From Cladopsammia gracilis (Eukaryota > Cnidaria > Anthozoa > Scleractinia > Dendrophylliidae): DNA of 64,000 bases. The stretch spans positions 620,001 to 684,000 of the forward strand of contig JAJGOT010000199.1 in assembly GCA_022457155.1 (NCBI GenBank). The letters are read 5' to 3'. Under the pieces are notes generated by a model. It made no database searches, was not told where the DNA came from, and saw only the letters and a list, made by a program, of their open reading frames with translations. Below are positions 48,658 to 64,000 of this stretch, one piece after another (position 1 is the first letter of the stretch; every line of letters begins with the position of its first letter). The translations under genes and the position numbers were made by a program.

Positions 48658-50973
48658 CTAAGCATTGACCTGATCAGTTGCAAATTCTTTCCACTGTTCA
48701 CTGAGAAAATTTCTGCAATTCTTAATATGTGAAGTACTTGAAACACTGTGCAGTAGTCGGGTACAAAATGGACATGACACATGCCCAACTTCTCTGATAT
48801 GTTCCATGAGTACTTTTACAGACTTGCACCCCCTTCCGCATCCCTGACAACGGTGAAGTCCAACCTCCTCCAATGGAACAGCTGGAGTCTGCTTTGAAGT
48901 TGTCTTCGTGTGTGCATTGAGCACTTTACATGATTTTTTGTGGTTCTTAGATATCTTGACCTGAAAAAACATGCCACATTTGCATTTTGCATGTACTTTG
49001 ATGTGTTGAGTGAGGGCATCTTTACCCTTCACCTTTTTGTTACAAACATGGCAAGAAACAGTCTCAAGTGGATTGATCGAGGTAATCTTGACAGGATGGT
49101 GTGTTCCATTGCTCAAGCTTTTCATTTGTTGGTAAATTTTGAGCCCAATCCAAGCATCAAATGCAGCATAATGAATCTGTTGGATTGTTAATGGAAACCT
49201 TTCCCAGTTGCTCTTGGAGACAGACTTAGGCTTGTTAAGATGCAGTCCAAGGAAACGCTCGGCAAGAGCTTTCAGTCCAAGCTTGCTTGATGCGGGGACA
49301 CCAATAGACTTGGCCATAGTCTGGGTATCAATCAACCCAATGCATTTCAGTTGTGTATCTTGCTTTAGCTTAACAGCATCCTGCAGAATCTCACTTCCGA
49401 CTTTCAAAATCTTGGTGCTATTCAGAACAGACCTGAGATACTTTGGCTGGTTCTTCATTTGATGAAGGTGTAAAACCAAGCAAGAGCTTTCTACTGCTAA
49501 CTGAAGGACAGCAGTTTTGTTCTCCTTTCCCCCTCTTTTTTTGCTTACAAACTGGGGTTTCCACTCGATATCAAAACCAATTGCTGGGGCTGCACAGTCA
49601 ATGACATTATTCCTTAACCAGGCTTCAGCCTCAATGGGGTCTGCAGTGTAGACCACTTCAACTCCTTCTGCTGGGTATGGTAGGCTAAGAATCAGCGTAT
49701 GATTTCCTGCAGTGACCTGGTTGTCTTTCTGATGTCTCTGCTTTGCAGTAACACTTGCATCTTCAACTGAATCTGGCCTGTTATGACTCAGTGGTGGATC
49801 AAATGGATGGTCAGCAGGAAGATTCCTCCCAGAATTACTTGTTATAAGATGACGAAGATCTCGATCATCATCATTTGGCCCATTATGAAACAATGTTTCA
49901 TAATGGTAGGTATCTTCAGTGTAATTTGGTGAATTGTAAGATGATACTTGACTGGAGGGATGATTACGCTCATAGTCATTCCCAGCAGAATAATAAGGAT
50001 CTGCATTATCATTTGGCATGCTATAAAATGTTTGATCAGGGGAATCTCTCTGATAATTCTCCGTTGCATATGCATCTTCCATATCCCTTGGTATGATGTC
50101 AATCAATGTTTTATTATTGTCATTTCGACCATAACTCTGGATTGTAGCTTGACATGACTCCATGTTATGCTCAAAAGAATGAGTGGTTGATGAATTTCTT
50201 CTATAACTTTGCTTGGTGGCATGACGCGCATCTTCAACGTAATCAATCAATGTTTCATTATTGTCATTTTGACCATAACTCTGGATTGCACTTTGGCATG
50301 ACTCCATGTTACGCTCAAAAGCATGACTGGTTGATGAATTTCTTCTATGACTTTGTTTGGTGGCACGACGGGCATCTTCAACGTAATTTGATACATTGGT
50401 AATCAAATCTTTATGAGATAGGTTTTTAGCAGGGATATTTCTGCTGTAACTTTCCTTCAAAGTATGATCCAAATCTGAAGCATGTTCTCTTTCATGTCTC
50501 GTTTGCCTCCATGGAGTGTCCCTGTCAGAATAATGTGACCTTTCATCATTTGCCTCATGCTCATCACCAAATTCTGATTTAACACGGGCGCGCATTTCTT
50601 TGTTAAACCACTGTCCTGTTGTGTCACTCCAGAACCCTCTACTTTCTGTATAATTTTGCGAGCTAGACATGTCTTGATGATTCATATGCAAGGGTAAATC
50701 CCCATATTGCTCATCACTTTCTATTCTCTCTTTCTTGATCTTACGATCATGCCGTGAGAAATCTTCCGTTGTCTCGTGTTTGAATTCCTCTGCTTTATTC
50801 TTGTAAATGCGATCGTTAATATCTTCAGCTTTGCGACGTAAGAGGTAATCCCATGCTCTTTCGCCGCTCACTGAAGATTCGTCAGCCCTGTCGCGAAGAT
50901 TCGTCAGCTCCGCATGATCGTGATAACTTCGTTTCCGGTTGCGTGTGTTGTATGAGTCATATCTGAAGCTCAT
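48658..50973 (-). CDS. WRN-type DEDDy 3'-5' exonuclease with C2H2-like zinc fingers, 771 aa, single exon
   Basis: One open frame from ATG 50973 to TAG 48658-48660. Residues 1-~430 are polar and low complexity and contain a 48-residue direct repeat (197-244 and 245-292, each starting YVEDAR). Residues ~435-620 form a 3'-5' exonuclease domain: FDIEWKP (D468, E470), SEILQDAVKL (D532), LKALAERFLG (567-576) and HYAAFDAWIG (Y602, D606), i.e. a complete DEDDy set. Residues ~641-753 hold Cys/His clusters: CHVCNKKVKGKDALTQHIKV, then CQGCGRGCKSVKVLMEH and CPFCTRLLHSVSSTSHIKNC. The closest families known to me are WRN exonuclease and EXD2-like proteins, with roles in DNA or RNA end processing. The fusion to zinc fingers and the long N-terminus are unlike human WRN (no helicase). 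The neighbouring genes have 7-16 exons, so the lack of introns is notable. It is divergent from PSMA2, 259 bp between starts. Confidence 0.85.
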   Translation of the reverse strand: MSFRYDSYNTRNRKRSYHDHAELTNLRDRADESSVSGERAWDYLLRRKAEDINDRIYKNKAEEFKHETTEDFSRHDRKIKKERIESDEQYGDLPLHMNHQDMSSSQNYTESRGFWSDTTGQWFNKEMRARVKSEFGDEHEANDERSHYSDRDTPWRQTRHEREHASDLDHTLKESYSRNIPAKNLSHKDLITNVSNYVEDARRATKQSHRRNSSTSHAFERNMESCQSAIQSYGQNDNNETLIDYVEDARHATKQSYRRNSSTTHSFEHNMESCQATIQSYGRNDNNKTLIDIIPRDMEDAYATENYQRDSPDQTFYSMPNDNADPYYSAGNDYERNHPSSQVSSYNSPNYTEDTYHYETLFHNGPNDDDRDLRHLITSNSGRNLPADHPFDPPLSHNRPDSVEDASVTAKQRHQKDNQVTAGNHTLILSLPYPAEGVEVVYTADPIEAEAWLRNNVIDCAAPAIGFDIEWKPQFVSKKRGGKENKTAVLQLAVESSCLVLHLHQMKNQPKYLRSVLNSTKILKVGSEILQDAVKLKQDTQLKCIGLIDTQTMAKSIGVPASSKLGLKALAERFLGLHLNKPKSVSKSNWERFPLTIQQIHYAAFDAWIGLKIYQQMKSLSNGTHHPVKITSINPLETVSCHVCNKKVKGKDALTQHIKVHAKCKCGMFFQVKISKNHKKSCKVLNAHTKTTSKQTPAVPLEEVGLHRCQGCGRGCKSVKVLMEHIREVGHVSCPFCTRLLHSVSSTSHIKNCRNFLSEQWKEFATDQVNA

Positions 50974-51232
50974 TTTGTGACTAAATTATCCTAAAACCCT
51001 TCGATACTTCGATCCTAATAAAAATTCTCAGTTACAGAAGCTAAATTGGCTGAATTAAGCCTAAAGTTTTGGTATCAGAAAACACGAAGTTTGTTTGCAA
51101 AATGGCGAAGGCCACAACGAAAACACAATGCGCCTTCGCAAAAAACGAGGAACCAGGCCTTGGCCTCTGTGGCACTGGGTACTAAACGCTGAGTCAGTAT
51201 GCCGCGGTGAATTGTGGTCACCCTGATCCAAA
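50974..51232. promoter_or_regulatory. 259 bp bidirectional promoter region, exonuclease gene / PSMA2
   Basis: The two start codons diverge, with 259 bp between them. A CAAAATGGCGAAGG YY1-like motif lies at ~51099-51112; its ATG would open a short upstream frame on the plus strand. No TATA box stands out. The shared promoter is inferred from geometry. Confidence 0.55.
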
Positions 51233-57687
<6,455 letters not shown>

Positions 57688-59099
57688 TGTAAAGCTTTTC
57701 TGTTATAAGTAAAATGCAATCTCTTTTGCGCAACCTGCTTGTACGAAAGTTCCCTTCGGTGGTGACTTTTCAGTGTGTTGTATATGAAGTGTAGGTTGTG
57801 TTGACAAGATTGGACATCTCCTGACTGTAACTGCTAGAATTCCAGTTTTCCTTTTCTTTTGTTAATTCTGGAAGTTTTTATTTAAACCGACAATTTTAAT
57901 TGTAGGAACAAAACAAGTTGAATTCTGGTGGTTGTAGTCAAGTAATGGTGTAGTTCAAATGATTTGTTGTATTAAGAAAAGATTTGACTTTTTTCACCTG
58001 TTATTGGAATATGTAATATTCCAAAAGAAAACAACCCGCAGAATAAACGCTTCCCTGAGTTCTCAACTTGACTCTGTGGATTGCATGGTGGAATTACACA
58101 GCATATAGACTACTGAACCACTAACCTACATGACAGGTGCTACAGAGGGGAAGGAGAGGGGATTTTCTGACACATGGAAAATACAAGCTACTGGAGGGGG
58201 GGGGGAGGGAGGAGTGTACTCTCATATGTAAGCTGTATTGGTATGTGTCGCTGTGAAAGATAAGGTTCTCAAGCAGTTTAGTCTGGGATTGGGTATAGAA
58301 ATCAGAGAGGTTTGGTCTATAATAGAGTATCATTTGCCGGAGAACTGACAAATGGTATGGAGTTAGAGTGGAAAATAGCAAGTCTGGGATACAATAGGGA
58401 TTTTATGCATCTAGTGTAGAGTAGGGTGGGGAAATGAAGCTGAACCTTGACCTCTCCTCGTCTCTATGCTTGAATCCCCCTCTCACTCACCTGTCTAGCA
58501 ACTACCACACTGGCTAGATATGCAAGGGAAAGTGGGTAGGACTCCTCTCTTATGTATTAGCCACACTGGCTAGCTTCGCAAGGGAAAGTGGGCAGGGCTC
58601 TTCCTATGTATTAGCCACATACAGTCAACTCCCCCCTTGTGGAGACTTTGCTGTAATGGCACCCTGTTATTACAGACAACAGTCAAGGTCGCAGAGAATA
58701 AAATTTACCAAACATTACTATCTATAGGTGGTTTTCATAGTGGCCATGGTGGAAACCCATAGAAACCCTTTGCATAAAAATAAAGTTTTATTCCCAAAGG
58801 ATGGAGATTTCATTACTCCAACCACTAATAGGACTGCTGTGAAAAACAGCTGTTATGACGTCATTGACTGATCCTTCATTTGCACAATAACCCCAAGTGC
58901 TCATTTGCATATAGAAGTGATGACCCTAAAGGATATAGGAAGTGTCTGAAATTGGGCAGGTAGGTCTGCAAGGTAGCCTGGATAACTGTAAGCCGTCCTC
59001 TATTTCCGTTCGCAACCCTTTCTTATATCGGGAGAATAAAAAAGATGTCTCTCTCCTGACTAATCATCGACGTATCTTCACTAATCATGACAAATGAAT
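57688..59099. other. PSMA2 3' flank and intergenic region
   Basis: Polyadenylation signal AATAAA at 58042. A decayed MITE lies at ~57880-57970, a G run at 58195-58205, and an imperfect duplication of CCACACTGGCTAG, GCAAGGGAAAGTGGGCAGG at ~58505-58605. No gene recognised. Confidence 0.5.
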
Positions 59100-61110
59100 T
59101 CACTCTGAATATTGAAACAATAGAACTTTGTTAATGAGCAAAAATCCAAGAGCATACTTTTTAGCTCATTAACCATTTTCTATTGTTTCAATATTCATAC
59201 TTTTATTCCCAAGCGTCCCTTGGACTCCATGCGCGTTAGAAAGAATGTGAGCACGTGATCATTCTGTACAACTTTCAAGGCCGTAGCTCTTGTAGAAACG
59301 GAGCAAATCCCCTCTGAATATTGAAACAATAGAAGTTTGTTAATGAGCAAAAATGAGCCATTTTTTTCAAAAATCCAAGCGCACTCTTTTTAGCTCATTA
59401 ACCATTTTCTATTGTTTCAATATTCATGTGTTTATTCCAAGACGTCCCTGGGGAATTGACTGCTAAATTTATGCGCGTTAGAAAGAGAGTGAGCATGTGA
59501 TCATTCTGTGCAACTTTCAAGGCCGTAGCTCTTCTAGAAACGGAGCAAATCCCCTCTGAATATTGAAACAATAGAAGTTTGTTAATGAGCAAAAATGAGC
59601 CATTTTTTCAAAAATCCAAGCGCACTCTTTTTAGCTCATTAACCATTTTCTATTGTTTCAATATTCATGCGTTTATTCCAAAACGTCCCTTGGGAATTGA
59701 CTGCTAAATTTGTGCGCGTTAGAAATAGTGTGAGCACGTGATCATTCTGCACAACTTTCAAGGCCGTAGCTCTTGTAGAAACGGAGCAAATCCCCTCTGA
59801 ATATTGAAACAATAGAAGTTTGTTAATGAGCAAAAATGAGCCATTTTTTTCAAAAATCCAAGCGCACTCTTTTTAGCTCATTAACCATTTTCTATTGCTT
59901 CAATATTCATGCGTTTATTCCAAAACGTCCCTTGGGAATTGACTGCTAAATTTATGCGCGTTAGAAAGAGAGTGAGCACGTGATCATTCCGTGCAACTTT
60001 CAAGGCCATAGCTCTTCTAGAAACGGAGCAAATCCCTTCAGAATATTGAAACAATAGAATTTTCTTAATGAGCAAACATGAGCCATTTTTTCAAAAATTC
60101 AAGACCAACCTTTTTAGCTCATTAACCATTTTCTATTGTTTCAATATTCATGCGTTTATTCCCAAGCGTCCCTTGGGTTTGGCTGCTAAATTTATGCGCG
60201 TTAGAAAGAGAGTGAGCATGTGATTATTCTGTACAACTTTCAAGGCCGTAGCTCTTGTAGAAACAGAGCAAATCCCCTCTGAATATTGAAACAATAGAAC
60301 TTTGTTAATGAGCAAAAATGGGCCATTTTTTCAAAAATCCAAGAGCACACTGTTTAGCTCATTAACCATTTTCTATTGTTTCAATATTCATGCGTTTATT
60401 CCCAAGCGTCCCTTGGGGTTTGGCTGCTAAATTTATGCGCGTTAGAAAGAGAGTGAGCATGTGATCATTCTGTACAACTTTCAAGACCGTAGCTCTTGTA
60501 GAAACGGAGCAAATCCCCTCTGAATATTGAAACAATAGAAGTTTGTTAATGAGCAAAAATGAGCCATTTTTTTCAAAAATCCAAGCGCACTCTTTTTAGC
60601 TCATTAACCATTTTCTACTGTTTCAATATTCATGCGTTTATTCACAAGCGTCCCTTGGGTATTGACTGCCAAATTTATGCGCGTTAGAAAGAGAGTGAGC
60701 ACGTGATCATTCTGTGCAACTTTCAAGTCCGTAGCTCTTCTAGAAATGGAGCAAATCCCCTCTGAATATTCCAACAATAGAACTTTGTTAATGAGCAAAA
60801 ATGAGCCATTTTTTGAAAAATCCAAGAGCAACCTTTTTAGCTCATTAACCATTTTCTATTGTTTCAATATTTATGCGTTTATTCCGAAGCGTCCCTTGGG
60901 TATTGACTGCTAAATTTGTGCGCGTTAGAGAGAGAGTGAGCACGTGATCATTCTGTACAACTTTCAAGATCGTAGCTCTTCTAGAAACGGAGCAAATCCC
61001 CTCTGAATATTGAAACAATAGAACTTTGTTAATGAGCAAAAATGAGCCATTTTATCAAAAATCCAAGGACCTTTTTTAGCTCATTTACCTTTTTCTATTG
61101 TTTCAATAGA
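59100..61110. repeat. ~241 bp satellite, eight tandem units with an internal hairpin
   Basis: Unit boundaries recur every 240-242 bp (ATTAACCATTTTCTATTGTT at ~59398, 59639, 59881, 60122, 60362, 60604, 60845). Each unit contains AATATTGAAACAATAGAA, GTTAATGAGC and the inverted TTAGCTCATTAACCATTTTC, TATTGTTTCAATATTCAT ~60 bp later, so each can form a long stem-loop. The remaining part is unique to the unit (ATGCGCGTTAGAAAGAGAGT, GTAGCTCTTCTAGAAACGGA). Confidence 0.95.
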
Positions 61111-61269
61111 CCTTTTTCATAATGGCAGGCGAGTTATTCCTTTATATATATCTATGTTAATTAGCCCTAGTGGCCTCGTTAGCGTGTGCAAAATTCAAAT
61201 GAATTTTTACTCTAAAATGAGGCCAATTGGGACAGAATAAATAAATTGGCCGCCATTATGAAAAAGGTC
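61109..61269. mobile_element. 161 bp MITE with TA flanks at the satellite edge
   Basis: Ends GACCTTTTTCATAATGGC and GCCATTATGAAAAAGGTC match exactly, with TA on both sides. It interrupts the last partial satellite unit (TTGTTTCAA-TA). Confidence 0.9.
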
Positions 61270-62150
61270 TATAGACTAATAAACTTGCTTGACCAATTCC
61301 CGACTAATATTTTCATAATAACTCGAAGTCCTCGTAGATATAGGTAGATAGTTTATTTGCCACTTTTCACGTACATCACTTTGATCTCTACTGTTACTTA
61401 TTTAATAGCAGGAAGGTCTGTGCTACATCGTCAGAGCTTTTCTAAGAAAATCTACCCGAATATAACGTAAACGTCTTTATCATGGTGGCCTAATAATATT
61501 GATAGCAGAACATAACTAAATATTGCAGGTTATTGAAAACCAGCTATTTCATGATGTAAGTATTGTGTAAAGGATCATAATAATATTGAATAAACCGTTT
61601 TATTTCTTTCTTAAAAAATTTATCTGTGTTGGCAAACTGTTCCATTTTACCAGTTACAGCGTCTCTATGTTTTTATTTACAGAAGAGATCTGCTGAAAAC
61701 TGCAGGAGATATAAAAATTTGAAACCCGTGATTATTACAAAAAAATGTAGGTATGCCAAATCGCAATTTTTGACTTTTTCATTTTTCCTCAAGTATGATG
61801 CAGATCTCTACGAAACTTCACCAACAGTTTTGTTCAAGACGTGCGAGCGCGAGAAACGCGAAAAACGCGAGAAGGCGAAATTGCCCATTTTCCTCGCTTT
61901 CCTTGGGCCTGTCAGGTGACCTCGATACGGCCAGATGTTTTTCATTACCCATAGTGTCTATTTTCTATGCTTCGTGTCAACGAATTCTTACACTGTCTCC
62001 ACTAGATTTTTCTCTGGCGCATCCATCCGGTAGCAGCAGGATACCATTCATGTATAATTTCTCCAGACCAGACAATACTCATCTGTTTCTTCACTTCCAC
62101 AGATTTTCCCGGGAGATTTTCGCGGGTTCAACGCGTCAAAACGTTCATAC
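61270..62150. other. Region downstream of the RGM-like exon, no further exon found
   Basis: Minus-strand reading shows no von Willebrand D-like or GPI-signal sequence. A CGCGAGAAACGCGAAAAACG repeat lies at ~61845-61875. Confidence 0.45.
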
Positions 62151-62425
62151 CAGTAAGGAATGTTTGTCAAATTCACTGCTATCGTTGTGCTCTAAGCACA
62201 ATCGATGTGAAAGCCTTGACAAGACAGTAATCAGTGTTTCAAACGGGGTGTCTCCTTTACAAGTACTCGCACTCCTTTCAAGACAAACTTTATAAGCATG
62301 CAGCGTCGCACACAATTGTTTATCTGAACCATTCTCTTCTTTCAGCTTTCTTGAGTATAAACTAGTACACATTTGCACAATCATCTTGCAAGCGTCCGCT
62401 TTAAGATCAGGCTTCAAAACGTCTC
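62151..62425 (-). CDS. RGM-like: Probable repulsive guidance molecule N-terminal domain exon (partial)
   Basis: An internal exon is predicted from the acceptor at 62426-62427 (pyrimidine-rich, ...cttgatag) to the donor after 62151 (gtatga), 275 nt, open throughout. The protein has ADACKMIVQMC, then LCATLHAYKVCLERSASTCK and GDTPFETLITVL. The pattern C-x2-L-x-A-Y-x2-C-x2-R-S/T-x3-C-K/R-G-D matches the N-terminal domain of RGMa, RGMb and hemojuvelin, GPI-anchored BMP co-receptors and neogenin ligands. Cysteine spacing is the main evidence. The von Willebrand D-like half and GPI signal were not found at lower coordinates, and no first exon with a signal peptide could be fixed. This may therefore be a gene with unresolved exons, or a fragment. 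Confidence 0.55.
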
Positions 62426-64000
62426 CTATCAAGAAACAAATAGAAAAGCACCTTTTAGAGTTTCAGCAACGAAAATGTCGCAAATTTAAGACGTTATCGT
62501 TGTTATGTTTTCATTGGGCCGTTCACCATCTTTTTAGTAAATTTGTTGGCCGGAAATCTTGTCTATCAATCCACCTTACAAACTGGCTTCCAGTTAACCA
62601 CAAAGGGGAAGCAATAGAGAGTTAATACGTTTGCGAGATCGAGAAGAACATACAGGTAAACATCTACGAGCAGCGAGAAGAAAAACCCTCGACCGCGCGT
62701 GCAAATCGCCCGTCGGCGGGGAACACGAAGTCCTCGAAGTGTCCGTTTTCTTTGCTCCATGAGCGAGATTACTTTTCTTTCTGTTTATGATGCGCGCGCA
62801 TTTTTATTACTTTCCTTCCCCCTTCCTTTGCCACGAAGACTACCTCTGATGGTACTCAAAAGCGAGAACTTGTTTCATCTTAATTATCATGGTATGGCAG
62901 AAACCTATGCCGGTAAACGTTGCTCAACTTATCGAAAGAAAATTGTCACAATTATGATCTTATCATGAACAACATTAGGTACCCTGCCCAAGTTTTAGCA
63001 CTGTATCAAAGCCCGATCGTCTAACAATATTTGGGCCCGTCAATGAAGTCATAAAGTGAGATCACATGAAGCCATTGAGTACTCCGGCAGATGAAGTTCG
63101 ACTGCGGAAATTTTACAATGTTTATCAACGCCGTGCTTTTGCACTCTTAGAAAATAAAAGGTTTTATGTCAACATTATGACAAGGATATTCTCCATAACA
63201 TACCTTCCTGTTCTTCCGCAGATACAAGAAATGCGACACAGAAAACCAGAACCGTGAAACGCGCTGGTATATCCACGAAATCCCTTGCCATTATCCACGA
63301 CGCGAGCGAATGCTACTTAGCCAGTCCGTTTTCGCTCCTAAGTGACAGGTTCAAGAGTTTTTAAGCAGTTGAAGTAAAGCTTGTTTTCTGTGTAAACAGC
63401 CCTTTTTCCCGCAAAAACAACCCAGCTTACGTTACAGCTGTGATGAACAGATAAATTGTTCAGTACTTTTGCGGACTGATTTATCACAGCATGGGTGGGG
63501 AGGCTACAAATGTAAGTATCAACTCAATCACTTTCTTAGTATTCTGAGCATTTAGACTTTCTTTTTCAATTCTTAAAGAATTTAAAGCTTAATTTTCTTC
63601 AAATACGGGTTGCATAACATCGTTTATTTGATTTAAAGATCAGTATTTTGGCGTTTGTTCATTCTACGAAGGAGCCCTACTCTCGCTGGCGATCAGCTGG
63701 CATATCAGATTTCTTGTTGAAGTGAAAATCCACGAGTTTTCCGTGGAGGTCAATACTATCAATGATGATTCTCGGATATCCGATATTCCATTCTAAATCC
63801 TCTTTCATCCTTCAGTTGCACGCGAAACTTCCCTTCAAACCATGTTATTTAAAATCGATTTTCGCACATCAAAATGCTTGTTAAGCTCTGGACTTATCTC
63901 CAGGACTTATCCAATATACCGGGAAAATAAGACATACGTTCGAGATTGCATGCACTATATGCGTAATGCGTAATGAATTTTTGTCCTTCCTGCCCACCCC
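62426..64000. other. Right end of window, no confirmed gene
   Basis: A first exon for the RGM-like gene may lie here on the minus strand; the frame at 62760-62566 has a hydrophobic stretch (FFFSLLVDVYLYVLL) but no donor in the needed phase. A short ATG with a good donor occurs at ~63491 on the plus strand (MGGEATN, then gtaagt). Neither is confirmed. Confidence 0.35.

Noticed and set aside
59398..61039. Six near-identical 64-codon minus-strand frames (MLINKLLLFQYSEGIC...)
   Set aside because: They are the same stretch of a 241 bp satellite unit; the unit is not a multiple of three and the similarity is explained by tandem copying. No sign of selection on protein.
62566..62760. Possible signal-peptide exon for the RGM-like gene
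   Set aside because: It has a hydrophobic stretch, but no credible donor in the phase needed by the exon at 62425.
63491..63511. Possible first exon MGGEATN followed by gtaagt
   Set aside because: Seven codons and a good donor are too little without a downstream exon in the window.

Overview
This window looks like nuclear DNA of an anthozoan cnidarian, most likely a stony coral. That placement is an inference from three things: split animal genes with short GT-AG introns, many short palindromic MITE-like elements, and a dispersed ~88 bp tandem-repeat family. No species can be named from the sequence alone. No rRNA, CRISPR array or bacterial-type operon was seen.

Five genes could be assembled completely. 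An amphiphysin/BIN1-like gene (minus, 1626-14612, 16 exons, 478 aa) sits head to head with sorting nexin 4 (plus, 14679-21968, 15 exons, 426 aa), with only 66 bp between the start codons. RPS13 follows (minus, 23269-26697, 7 exons, 151 aa). A second divergent pair is a single-exon WRN-type DEDDy exonuclease with C-terminal zinc fingers (minus, 48658-50973, 771 aa) and proteasome subunit alpha-2 (plus, 51233-57687, 8 exons, 234 aa). For the spliced genes, exon phases close across every junction and the predicted lengths match the families. A probable RGM (repulsive guidance molecule) N-terminal exon lies at 62151-62425 on the minus strand.

From 27.7 to 38.7 kb there is a tandem segmental duplication. 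Each copy carries one intronless gene for an unfamiliar membrane protein: a signal anchor, a PA-like luminal domain, then several membrane spans. Copy B (36984-38687) is open. Copy A (30034-31736) is frameshifted by one extra CA unit in a coding microsatellite. A decayed Ty3/gypsy pol remnant lies between the copies.

Most of the rest is repeats: a LINE (41.05-44.5 kb) inside a long-armed foldback element, a CR1/L2-like LINE fragment in an amphiphysin intron, about fifteen palindromic elements (many flanked by TA), a tRNA-derived SINE whose tail has become a 76-77 bp tandem array in a PSMA2 intron, an eight-copy ~241 bp satellite (59.1-61.1 kb), and many long G/C homopolymer runs.

The gene products point to membrane curvature and endocytic recycling (amphiphysin, SNX4) and to housekeeping translation and proteolysis (RPS13, PSMA2). 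The least familiar material is the PA/multi-span paralogue pair and the exonuclease-zinc finger protein.
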